Assembly (NCBI GenBank): GCA_934725575.1
Contig: CAKVCK010000019.1
Coordinates: forward strand, 1 to 64,000
DNA: 64,000 bases
Direction of reading: 5' to 3'
From: an uncultured Bacteroidales bacterium
GTDB taxonomy: Bacteria; Bacteroidota; Bacteroidia; Bacteroidales; UBA932
Shown one piece after another: positions 36,619 through 44,201 of this stretch (positions within the stretch are counted from its first letter, which is position 1; every line of letters starts with the position of its first letter). The notes below the pieces were generated by a model that was not told the origin of the DNA, did no database searches, and saw only the letters and a list, made by a program, of their open reading frames with translations. Made by a program: the position numbers and the translations under genes.

Positions 36619-38296
36619 TATAACAAGCAAAAAGTTACAGAAACTTACTTTGTTGAAGGCTCTTTTGCAAAAGGGGGTAGAGTATATTCCTGAATTGCAA
36701 TCTTATCTAGGAAAAATAGACAGTATTATGAGTACTATCGCAGATGGTGAGATTAGTGTAGTCCTGTTAGGTAGTTTCTCTGATGGTAAAACCAGTGCTA
36801 TTGCTGGTATGTTGGGGCGTTTGGAAGATAATATGAAGATCGATAATGACGAATCTTCAGATGAGCTTACCGTTTATCGACCTAAGGATTTGAAAAAGGG
36901 ATTCAAGATTATTGATACTCCAGGATTGTTCGGAACAAAGGAACGAGAAATAGATGGAAAGAATGTTAGATTCTCGCAGATAACTGAACGCTATATATCA
37001 GAGGCACACATTATAATATATGTATGTGATGCGGTTGTACCATTGAAAGATAGTCACGTGGAGATAATCCGACGCGTTATGAGAGATTATCATAAGTTGG
37101 ATAATACTATATTTGTTATCAACAAGATGGATGAGGCAGGATATGACTTGATGGATGAGTACGATTTCTCTAATGGTTGTAAAATTAAGAAAGATAATCT
37201 TGTCTCTCGTTTACGCAGTACAATCAACTTGTCTCCAGATGAAGAGAAAAGACTGCATATTGTCTGTATTGCAGCAGATCCAAAGGGAAAAGGGTTACAG
37301 CATTGGTTCTCGAAGATTGACAGTTACTATGAGCGTTCTCATATTAGGGATTTAAGAAATTGTGTAAATGCTGTAGTGAATAATGTTGAGGTGGATAAGT
37401 TGTCATCATCAACTTATGAAACTTCAGTGACTGATGTTGTTGATGGACTTTATAAAGCTATCTCTTGTACGGAAAAGCCAGTCTCTAAAGCTATTGTAAA
37501 GATGGAGAGAGATTGTGAGGAAATAGAGGAAGATGGCAAGCATTTGAAGTCGGAATTGACGTTGTCACGTAATGAACTTCGCAATGCTATCAATGAAGTT
37601 AAAAATGATGCTCTTAGAGAAATAAACGGTGCTTCTTTAGAAACAATTGATGATGTGATTTCCTGTCAGCTTGGTGTGCAGGATGGTAAGGCTACTTTTT
37701 ATGTTTTCCAAGACAAACTTAGTGCTTTGATAGAGCAGTGTTGTGAAACTAACGCCAATAATGTAAATTTGGCAGCAGTCAAGGTACAAAATAGTTATTC
37801 TATGCAGGATGCTATGTTGAATGATGCTGTAAAGTTTGGCATTAAACAATTGAATAACTTAAATGTCTCTGGTGAACAAATTAAGGCCATAAGAGATGTT
37901 ATAGCCAAAGGTTATAAATTTAAGCCTTGGGGGGCTGTCAATCTTGGAAAGAACATAACGAAATGGGCAGGCTGGATAGGTTCTGCACTGGGTGTCGGTT
38001 TTGAATTATATGGTTGGTACAAGCGGCATAGGGACGAAAAGAAGTTGTCGAAACTCAAAGAGTCTTTGACTAATGCTGTTAACAATTGCATCGCAACTGT
38101 CTTTAAGACATTTGAATCTGACGATGAATATTACAAGAATTATGCTCCTTCTTATGTTCTGCTTTGTCAAAAAATAAAAGAACGAAATGATGAAATTCTG
38201 GCCCTTAAGCAGAAGGTTTCGGATTTGGAGAAATACAAAAACGAGATAGAGGAATGGCGAAACTCTGCCGAGTCTGTTGATTTCGAGAAAGTATAA
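36605..38296 (+). CDS. Dynamin-like GTPase, second of a tandem pair
   Basis: A 563-aa GTPase with complete motifs: P-loop GSFSDGKTS (G56-S64), G3 DTPGLFG (D104) and G4 NKMDE (N173-D176). After the GTPase domain come helical segments, an amphipathic/hydrophobic stretch near 440-470 (WAGWIGSALGVGFELYGWY) and a C-terminal coiled coil (about 515-555). Tandem dynamin-like pairs are known in bacteria (for example LeoA-type loci), where the two subunits assemble on membranes in stress, secretion or anti-phage roles. Here the intact G4 in this copy and the degenerate G4 in the first suggest one catalytic and one modified subunit; that is inference. It overlaps the upstream gene by 14 bp. Confidence 0.85.
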   Translation: MEEFNITSKKLQKLTLLKALLQKGVEYIPELQSYLGKIDSIMSTIADGEISVVLLGSFSDGKTSAIAGMLGRLEDNMKIDNDESSDELTVYRPKDLKKGFKIIDTPGLFGTKEREIDGKNVRFSQITERYISEAHIIIYVCDAVVPLKDSHVEIIRRVMRDYHKLDNTIFVINKMDEAGYDLMDEYDFSNGCKIKKDNLVSRLRSTINLSPDEEKRLHIVCIAADPKGKGLQHWFSKIDSYYERSHIRDLRNCVNAVVNNVEVDKLSSSTYETSVTDVVDGLYKAISCTEKPVSKAIVKMERDCEEIEEDGKHLKSELTLSRNELRNAINEVKNDALREINGASLETIDDVISCQLGVQDGKATFYVFQDKLSALIEQCCETNANNVNLAAVKVQNSYSMQDAMLNDAVKFGIKQLNNLNVSGEQIKAIRDVIAKGYKFKPWGAVNLGKNITKWAGWIGSALGVGFELYGWYKRHRDEKKLSKLKESLTNAVNNCIATVFKTFESDDEYYKNYAPSYVLLCQKIKERNDEILALKQKVSDLEKYKNEIEEWRNSAESVDFEKV

Positions 38297-38316
38297 CTAT
38301 TAAAATATTTGAAATT

Positions 38317-38451
38317 ATGAGTGACGAAAAGATTAAAACAAAGAAAAAGGAGAAGAGCCTTTTGAAGGAGTTAGGCACCGCAGCTCTGGCAGTGGCATTC
38401 TTAGTGTTTAGATTAAAAGGAAATAACAAAACACCGAATCCTAAAAACTGA
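38317..38451 (+). CDS. 44-aa small basic membrane protein
   Basis: A short gene 20 bp after the second GTPase. The product has a Lys-rich N-terminus (KIKTKKKEKS), one hydrophobic segment (ELGTAALAVAFLVF) and a polar tail, as expected of a single-pass membrane peptide. Its position directly after the GTPase pair and before a second tiny membrane protein suggests a partner role. No family recognised. Confidence 0.6.
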   Translation: MSDEKIKTKKKEKSLLKELGTAALAVAFLVFRLKGNNKTPNPKN

Positions 38452-38528
38452 GTGTATGTTGATTGTTTGGTGAATTATCAATTATTATAGTGATAATAAA
38501 TGGATAGTGTAGTTAAAATCGATTGACT

Positions 38529-38699
38529 ATGAACGATATTCAGAGAAACAACAACGGCGGTCTGCTGGAAAAAGGAATTGATATAATGAAGGATCCTAAA
38601 TCTAGCACGGCTGCAAAGGCAGGTGCTGTTGGGATCGTGGCCATAGGTGCGATTGCATTGGTGGCAAAAACCACATTGGATGTTATGGGAAAACATTGA
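38529..38699 (+). CDS. 56-aa small Gly/Ala-rich membrane protein
   Basis: The product has a polar N-terminus (NDIQRNNNGG) and a hydrophobic small-residue segment (AGAVGIVAIGAIALVAK) ending near the C-terminus. It resembles in composition the Gly/Ala membrane stretch of the first GTPase. It lies 77 bp after the 44-aa gene and 26 bp before the Asp-box protein. Confidence 0.6.
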   Translation: MNDIQRNNNGGLLEKGIDIMKDPKSSTAAKAGAVGIVAIGAIALVAKTTLDVMGKH

Positions 38700-38725
38700 G
38701 TTGATTATCTCATTAATAGATCTCT

Positions 38726-39073
38726 ATGCCACAATTAGTAACCTACGGGAGCGACCTTCTGCGGATAAACACGCAGAAGAACAGTATTGAATATTCATCG
38801 AACGGTGGCAGGACTTGGCTGAACAGGTTCTGTATGAGTTCGGTGGGGACGTTCCGGGATCTGCTGGTGATGGGAACGGAAATATTCGCAGCCACATCGA
38901 AGGGACTTTATTGGTCACGGAACGGTGGGGCGACTTGGACCACGCGGTACAACAATTCCGGAGTGGGGGAGTTCCTCACGCTGGCGACGGATGGAACAGC
39001 ACTGCTGGCGACTACCACAAAGGGACTATATGCCTCGCGGAACCAAGGGATGTCTTGGGAACGCAGGAGGTAG
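38726..39073 (+). CDS. Small Asp-box (BNR-like) repeat protein
   Basis: A 115-aa protein made of three Asp-box-like motifs with the form SxNGGxTW: SSNGGRTW (about 28-35), SRNGGATW (about 68-75) and SRNQGMSW (about 105-112), spaced about 39 residues apart. Asp boxes form turns in beta-propellers, but three blades are too few for a closed propeller, so it would have to oligomerise or serve another role. No signal peptide. It is the last gene before the terminator at 39103. A decayed copy of its 3' end lies near 43.75 kb. Confidence 0.7.
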   Translation: MPQLVTYGSDLLRINTQKNSIEYSSNGGRTWLNRFCMSSVGTFRDLLVMGTEIFAATSKGLYWSRNGGATWTTRYNNSGVGEFLTLATDGTALLATTTKGLYASRNQGMSWERRR

Positions 39074-39102
39074 GAATATTCAATTGGAAGGAGTGCTATG
39101 CA

Positions 39103-39146
39103 GGAAGTGTCCGTGAGGCAAAACCTATTCGGACACTTCCTTTTTT
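39103..39146 (+). terminator. Terminator of the dynamin operon
   Basis: Perfect 11-bp stem (GGAAGTGTCCG at 39103-39113, CGGACACTTCC at 39130-39140) with a 16-nt loop, followed by T6. It closes the operon that starts at promoter A. Confidence 0.9.
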
Positions 39147-39147
39147 C

Positions 39148-40143
39148 TTAGTGTTTGGCAAGCGCTTCCACTGCTGCCTTGTCAAGGCCAGTACACTTGA
39201 CAATAAATTCTATAGGGGTGTTAGCTCCTATCATACGCAAAGCTATGGCTTCCCTTTCGGCTACCTTACCTTGCTCCAGCCCTTGTTCTCGCCCTTGCTT
39301 GATCCCTTGCTTGATCCCTTCCTCGCGCCCGAACTCCCTGGCGTAGGCTATCTGATTGTAAGTGTCCCTTTCGTTGATCATATTGCTGACATATTGTTGT
39401 TTCTCATCCTTTGTAAGGGATATGACCTCCGCCGCCTCGAAGAACCTTCGGAATATCCTGTCGACCAACGCCGCCGGACGCTCCAGCAGGCGGTGCAAGT
39501 TCTTCATCACGTAGAACCACTTGTCCAGGTTCGTCTTGAGCTCGTCAGGTCCCTTGTCGAACCGCCCGATCTCGATGAACACGAACCGCAGCTTGTCCGT
39601 CATCAGATCTCCGTTCTCGTCGTCTCTGACTGAATATCTCCGGATCAGCCCTCCGCCTCTTTCTGGGCCGAAAGCGAAATTCTGCAACCCGACGAAATAC
39701 ACACCCTTGATGTTGTAGTTCCACTTCCTGCCCTTGACACCCTGCGAGTGCAGAGCCATTCCGGAATAGTACAGTGCCCTTTCCCTGAAATGCTTCTGGT
39801 AGGCCAGTTGTACCTCGACGATGAACTTCTCCCCACTTTCATCCTTGCACATCACGTCGAACCTTGCGTTCCTGTCCCCGGCGGCCATCCCGAGCTGCTC
39901 GGTCGGCATATATGTGATGTCCTTTATCCTCTTGTCCGGGAAGATCGTCATCAGGAACGCCACAAGGAACTCCTTGTTCATCTCCGTCCCGAAAAGCCTC
40001 TTGAAACCCCAGTCGTTCAGCGGGTCGATGTACCGTGGCAGAGCGTCTTCGCTCACTTCGTCTCCGAACCCAGCCGCCTCGTCTTCCAAAAGTGCGCGGC
40101 CCCAGCCGTAGGCACTCTGGTCGTCATATCCATTAACAGCCAT
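39148..40143 (-). CDS. Rpn-family PD-(D/E)XK nuclease (PDDEXK_2, 'transposase-like')
   Basis: A 331-aa protein of the recombination-promoting nuclease family. The block PLNDWGFKRLFGTEMNKEFL (about 41-60) opens the nuclease domain. The active site is in ARFDVMCKDESGEKFIVEVQ (D and ExQ with a preceding K; about 93-112). The C-terminal region carries a short Q/G/E repeat (EEGIKQGIKQGREQGLEQGK), typical of this family and prone to length change. Such genes are often annotated as transposases but have no terminal inverted repeats here. The stop codon falls just after the dynamin-operon terminator. Confidence 0.88.
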   Translation of the reverse strand: MAVNGYDDQSAYGWGRALLEDEAAGFGDEVSEDALPRYIDPLNDWGFKRLFGTEMNKEFLVAFLMTIFPDKRIKDITYMPTEQLGMAAGDRNARFDVMCKDESGEKFIVEVQLAYQKHFRERALYYSGMALHSQGVKGRKWNYNIKGVYFVGLQNFAFGPERGGGLIRRYSVRDDENGDLMTDKLRFVFIEIGRFDKGPDELKTNLDKWFYVMKNLHRLLERPAALVDRIFRRFFEAAEVISLTKDEKQQYVSNMINERDTYNQIAYAREFGREEGIKQGIKQGREQGLEQGKVAEREAIALRMIGANTPIEFIVKCTGLDKAAVEALAKH

Positions 40144-40408
40144 AAAGATAATAGTTTTAGTTGGTTAAACAAATCGCTGACTTCCGTTTTTTGACTTTTT
40201 GCCGGAAAACCATTTCTTGGCCAGCAAAGATTCTACGCGAAAATCGGCATCAAGGTACAATCATTTCTATAACATTTGGGGGTATGAATATGTTTTTTAT
40301 GAATATTATATGTTTTTTATCGAACCCAAATCCTTGGCACCGCAGCATTTCCCCAAATAATCTTGCCTGAGGTGTTTTGTCTATGGAAACTGCCATTATA
40401 GGAGTAAA
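40144..40408. other. Intergenic region before promoter B
   Basis: About 265 bp without a gene. It is AT-rich and holds a short direct repeat (ATGAATAT followed by a T6AT run) near 40284-40320. No conserved structure was recognised apart from promoter B at its right end. Confidence 0.4.
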
Positions 40409-40455
40409 TGGACCGAATATGGACCAAGAAAATCAAATATGATTGAATACCTTTG
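40409..40455 (+). promoter_or_regulatory. Shared island promoter B (11-bp direct repeat plus -7 box)
   Basis: TGGACCGA at 40409 and TGGACCAA at 40420 (spacing 11), then the -7 box TACCTTTG at 40448-40455, again exactly 28 nt after the start of the second repeat and again preceded by TTGAA. The expected transcript start is about 28 nt before the ATG at 40491. Confidence 0.75.
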
Positions 40456-40490
40456 CATCACCAGAATATAATACTAAACATTTTTTTGAT

Positions 40491-40955
40491 ATGACGCAAG
40501 AAGAACAGTACCTACTTACATTTGTGCCGCAGATAACAGCTGACACAGACCCTCTTCAGGAAGAAATTGACTCAAGGTTGAAGGACTATGAGGACAAATG
40601 GGGACAACTTGAGGCTGTGATAAAGGTTGATGATGAACTGCAAGAGGTTCCCAAACCTGATGAATCCAAAAAACCTGGTTGCGGAGTCCCTGTTGTAGTG
40701 GCGATTGTGCTTTTTGTTTTACTTCTTATCTTCGGTGTGCCATTCTTGGCTTCATTGATTTTGGGAGCCGCAGGGGCGGCCGTCCTTTATGGCATACTGT
40801 CATACGACTATAAATCGAAAGTTGATGACTATAATAACTACGTAAAAACGAGAGAGCAATACCGTGAGCGTATGCAAGAGCTTGACGAGGAGACTTATGG
40901 AATTATCTTTCTCCTAAACTTGATATCCGTTTTGAGACGCTCCGCGTTGCCTTGA
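40491..40955 (+). CDS. Membrane protein of unknown function (probably the 5' part of a frameshifted gene)
   Basis: A 154-aa product: an acidic helical N-terminus (LQEEIDSRLKDYEDKWGQLE), then a strongly hydrophobic region (about 73-105, VVVAIVLFVLLLIFGVPFLA) and a coil (about 110-140). The last ~18 residues (GIIFLLNLISVLRRSALP) look out of character. Reading the same DNA in the next frame gives NYLSPKLDIRFETLRVALNK, which flows straight into the next protein. One missing T in TTATGG (40896-40900, expected TATTGG) would join the two into one ~530-aa protein. No family recognised. I start it at the ATG 40491, not the upstream TTG. Confidence 0.65.
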   Translation: MTQEEQYLLTFVPQITADTDPLQEEIDSRLKDYEDKWGQLEAVIKVDDELQEVPKPDESKKPGCGVPVVVAIVLFVLLLIFGVPFLASLILGAAGAAVLYGILSYDYKSKVDDYNNYVKTREQYRERMQELDEETYGIIFLLNLISVLRRSALP

Positions 40956-42088
40956 ACAAGAACCTCGGAATTCCTTACCCAAAGTCGGCCATCACGTTGG
41001 ACAACTATTCCAAGGTCAAGAAATGCTATCTTGCCCTTATGGAGAAGAGCGAGGAAGTGAATAGCATCCCTGGCGAAAAAGAACAAATGGAGGCCAACAG
41101 GGCGTTTATTGATGAGAAACTAACATTTCTGTACGCTCACTCACTGCGCGCTACCGTGTCCGATGATGTCTATGGAGAGTTCAAGCAGCAGCTTTTGAAC
41201 GCTGGGGCCGGAAAGATGCTGATGCGTCAAGAAATCAAAGGCCGCTACAGTCAAGGAGTCAGTGAAATTATGCACCTTCCTAAGTACAAGGATATGCTTG
41301 AAGACGATCACCTGACTCCTATCATCAATAAATTCGAGGCGGTCTCCAGGCGAAACACAAGAGGATTTCTTTTTGACAGTACTGACAAAAAGGAAGCGCA
41401 GACAAGGGATATGGCGGAACTTTTCAACGCCGCCAAGTATGAATACGACGAGTTGATGGATATAAGCAAGAAGGTGTCTTATGCCCTGAATTATGCCCGT
41501 GGTTGCGCCTTCCGCAACATTTATCTTGCTACCGAATTGATTAACTACATCGTAGGTTCTAACCGTGGCGGTGGATTGACGACGGCTCAAGACGGGATAG
41601 CTTTTTCATCTGTGAACACAACCGATGTCAGTTTGGATTCTTTTGAACTGAATGGCAGCTCGATTGAAAGTGCGGTGAACACTGTCGCATTCCTCAGTGA
41701 CGCGGTGATGGATAATGCCGCGTTGTCACAATACGTTGATGAGAATCCTAAGGTCGCGGCGGGAGTTGCGATAGTGGCAGCTGCCGGAGCGGGTGTCGTC
41801 CAATATCTTGAGAATCTTGACAAAAATGCGGAAGCCCAGAAGCAATTGACTGATAACATTCAAGCAATCGCTGACGGTTACACCGAAGGCAAGGCAAATA
41901 TGCTTAGGGCGATAGAAATCATTGGCGGCATTGTCAAATGCAATGATGGCTTTATGGCTGTTTACGAGCCACTTAGGAAGAAAGTGTTTGAGGATGGTGA
42001 CACCAACCTGACAAAGATGGAGATTATGCAGCTTGCCGCAGCCGCGAATGAATATTCAAAGACAGCCAAAGCCAAAATCAAAGAATAA
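40952..42088 (+). CDS. Protein of unknown function (probably the 3' part of the same gene)
   Basis: 378 aa if started at the TTG 40952; the sequence is coherent further upstream in this frame (see the preceding entry), and there is no ATG, so an independent start is doubtful. The product is largely helical, with a Tyr/Arg-rich region (YALNYARGCAFRNIYLATEL) and an Ala/Gly hydrophobic hairpin-like stretch (about 270-290: AAGVAIVAAAGAGVVQYL). No catalytic motif recognised. The stop overlaps the next ATG (TAATG). Confidence 0.6.
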   Translation: MNKNLGIPYPKSAITLDNYSKVKKCYLALMEKSEEVNSIPGEKEQMEANRAFIDEKLTFLYAHSLRATVSDDVYGEFKQQLLNAGAGKMLMRQEIKGRYSQGVSEIMHLPKYKDMLEDDHLTPIINKFEAVSRRNTRGFLFDSTDKKEAQTRDMAELFNAAKYEYDELMDISKKVSYALNYARGCAFRNIYLATELINYIVGSNRGGGLTTAQDGIAFSSVNTTDVSLDSFELNGSSIESAVNTVAFLSDAVMDNAALSQYVDENPKVAAGVAIVAAAGAGVVQYLENLDKNAEAQKQLTDNIQAIADGYTEGKANMLRAIEIIGGIVKCNDGFMAVYEPLRKKVFEDGDTNLTKMEIMQLAAAANEYSKTAKAKIKE

Positions 42089-42603
42089 TGAATATGAATA
42101 CGGAGTACGAAGATGATATGTACCAGGATGTGGAAGACGCGGATAACCCGATATATGACTATGATGACCAGTCAATAGAGACAGAGTCCTCACAACCTGC
42201 GGAGGGGCGTTCAAACTTTATGCAGGATATGGCTTTGGTTCAAAAACAGGCCAACACCAGTTTGTCCTTTGCTAAAAATATAGGAGGATTATATTCCGAT
42301 TGTATCAAATTACGTGAACATCGTAAGGAGGTCGAGGCTCTGACGCAGGTGAAACTTGCCGGAATCGTGGCGAAGTACAAGACTGCTGAAAAGTTTATAA
42401 CGTCTTCATTCTCTGAGAGAAATGGCGCATTACAGAATTATTATGCAGTTCTGGATGATGCGGTCAGAAAAGGAGACAGAGATCTGATAATCTCAGCGAT
42501 GGCGAACATCAGTGGTATTGTCACAACATCTCCACTCAAAGATTTGGAGAAACTGTGCGAATCTTTCGATGATTCTCTGGACAATCTGCTTGATTTTGAT
42601 TAG
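42088..42603 (+). CDS. Acidic helical protein of unknown function
   Basis: A 171-aa protein. The first ~50 residues are very acidic and probably disordered (YEDDMYQDVEDADNPIYDYD). The rest is helical (CIKLREHRKEVEALTQVKLA). It ends in LDNLLDFD, an acidic/hydrophobic tail of the kind used for peptide docking. Translation is coupled to the upstream gene (TAATG). No family recognised. Confidence 0.6.
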   Translation: MNMNTEYEDDMYQDVEDADNPIYDYDDQSIETESSQPAEGRSNFMQDMALVQKQANTSLSFAKNIGGLYSDCIKLREHRKEVEALTQVKLAGIVAKYKTAEKFITSSFSERNGALQNYYAVLDDAVRKGDRDLIISAMANISGIVTTSPLKDLEKLCESFDDSLDNLLDFD

Positions 42604-42635
42604 TAGTTTCTGGGTTTGTTTTATTAATATAGACG

Positions 42636-43679
42636 ATGAGTAATACAATAAAGTGTCCCTATTGCGGAGAGGAGATCCCCGCATCATCAACCAATTGCCC
42701 TTATTGTGGAGAACGGTTGGATCAGAAGCGAAGTGAGGAACAAGTTCCGGTGACCCCGTCCCCTGCATATCAGGCACCCGAGTCACCTAAGCAGGATCTC
42801 CATTCTCATATTCCTGAAAGCGATTCGAAGCAAGGTATATCACCCAAAAACGGCTCTGAGAAACCGGGAACTTTTAAGGTTGGGAAACTCGCTGCTATAA
42901 TTGTAGCGGCATCAGTGGTTATAGGGGTCACATTCGGACTTGCTATGGGAATAAGTAACAGAATGGGATCAGCGCATAAGGATAGCATTTCATCAAAGGC
43001 ACAATCGCCGACACAGCCTCCAGTGAGAGCGAAAGCACCTGCTCCATCAACCACTCCTGTCTCCTCGTCAGCGACATTTTACTGTAGCAACACAAAGGAG
43101 GAAGTGACATTTGATTATGGATATGAACCTTACTCCTATGGCGACTATGTCATTCTCTCAGGAGACAATGGTGCGCTTGGAGGGTACTCCGGGTACAATG
43201 TTGTGTCTTATGAGAAATCATTCGGCACTTATAACTATGTGTGCTTTGGAGCGGACGTGATTGTATATCCTCCATTGGTCATCAGCCTTGGCCGCAAACT
43301 AGAGAAGGAAGGAGATTGTGAGGCTGACAATGAATATTCATATTTCTATGAATATTATAGTGGAACCGCCAACAAACGATTGAACTCCAAAATATATTCA
43401 GGTACTCTTGGAAAGTACGGGATAACAATGGAACTTGCGTTTGATTCCGCTACTCCGAAAGCGGTTGGCACTTACTATTACAACCGAAATGGAGGACGTA
43501 ATAGAATGATTGTCTTCGGAGATGTGTCGGGAGACGGTGGTTTGGTCCTGAAGGCATACGATACTAAGTTTTATGACAAGCCAAGCGAGACAATGGTCTT
43601 GAATGCTGTTGGCTCCGGCTATTCGGGATATTGGGAGCGGCCGAACAAAAACAGGCTTGAAGTCACCCTTTCAAGGTGA
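42636..43679 (+). CDS. Zinc-ribbon membrane-anchored protein
   Basis: A 347-aa protein. The N-terminal double-CxxC zinc ribbon is IKCPYCGEEIPASSTNCPYC (about 4-23). After a Pro/Ser-rich linker comes one transmembrane helix (about 87-108, LAAIIVAASVVIGVTFGLAM), a second Ser/Thr/Pro linker and an exported Tyr-rich C-terminal beta domain (FYCSNTKEEVTFDYGYEPYS onward). The topology puts the zinc ribbon in the cytoplasm and the beta domain outside. It ends the promoter-B operon; the first gene of the promoter-A operon also encodes a zinc ribbon. Confidence 0.75.
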   Translation: MSNTIKCPYCGEEIPASSTNCPYCGERLDQKRSEEQVPVTPSPAYQAPESPKQDLHSHIPESDSKQGISPKNGSEKPGTFKVGKLAAIIVAASVVIGVTFGLAMGISNRMGSAHKDSISSKAQSPTQPPVRAKAPAPSTTPVSSSATFYCSNTKEEVTFDYGYEPYSYGDYVILSGDNGALGGYSGYNVVSYEKSFGTYNYVCFGADVIVYPPLVISLGRKLEKEGDCEADNEYSYFYEYYSGTANKRLNSKIYSGTLGKYGITMELAFDSATPKAVGTYYYNRNGGRNRMIVFGDVSGDGGLVLKAYDTKFYDKPSETMVLNAVGSGYSGYWERPNKNRLEVTLSR

Positions 43680-43689
43680 TTGGTTAATA

Positions 43690-43815
43690 CGGAAAGATGT
43701 CGCTTGAACCTCGGCAAAGTGTGTGTGTCTTGCGGGATCAAGGTAAGTCTTTAGAACGCAGGAGGTAGGAATATTCAAGTTGGGCGATAGTCAAGTTTGA
43801 AGTGTCCGAATAGGC
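43690..43815 (+). repeat. Remnant of the 3' end of the Asp-box gene and its terminator
   Basis: GAACGCAGGAGGTAGGAATA (from 43753) is repeated from 39058, at the end of the 115-aa Asp-box gene. Flanking sequence is also related (TGTCTTG, AACCAAGG-like). The terminator arm GAAGTGTCCGAATAGG (43799-43814) matches the 39.1-kb terminator read in the opposite direction, so the loop is inverted in this copy. No open frame survives. Confidence 0.7.
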
Positions 43816-43874
43816 TCAACCTCCCTGGCATTGTCACCTTTTCAAAGGACGTATTTATTGCCATTTTGCAAAAC

Positions 43875-43927
43875 GGTGGCATACGATTATGCTTCCACGC
43901 CATTGTGAGGTACGGTCGTATGCCACC
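43875..43927. repeat. 12-bp perfect inverted repeat
   Basis: GGTGGCATACGA (43875-43886) and TCGTATGCCACC (43916-43927) are separated by 29 nt in the gap before the LHH nuclease gene. It could be a structured RNA, an operator or an element end. The rest of the 43.93-44.13 kb stretch shows nothing I can name. Confidence 0.6.
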
Positions 43928-44135
43928 TACGGATACAGAAACCATAGGCGGCATATCCACCGGCCTCTCGCTCTACTCAGGGAGGGTTTGTGTGCCGACA
44001 TATTCACAAAATGCGTGTGCCGCCAACTCGTGGATATTTGGCGACTGCTTCATTCGATGTCAGTCAACTGCTATATGGCTCCTATGTTTTTCAAAAATAG
44101 CAACCTTGTTGGCTTATTCCCAAGCTTGCTTGCTA

Positions 44136-44182
44136 TGGACCAATAATGAACCAATATTTAATCGCCAAATTGATTATGTTTG
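44136..44182 (+). promoter_or_regulatory. Shared island promoter C (11-bp direct repeat plus -7 box)
   Basis: TGGACCAA at 44136 and TGAACCAA at 44147 (spacing 11), then the -7 box TATGTTTG at 44175-44182, 28 nt after the start of the second repeat, preceded by TTGAT. The LHH nuclease gene starts 20 nt further on. Confidence 0.72.
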
Positions 44183-44201
44183 TAATCGGATACTAATATT
44201 A

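Noticed and set aside
39148..40143. Insertion sequence (the gene is often labelled transposase)
   Set aside because: The protein is an Rpn-type PD-(D/E)XK nuclease and no terminal inverted repeats or target duplications flank it.
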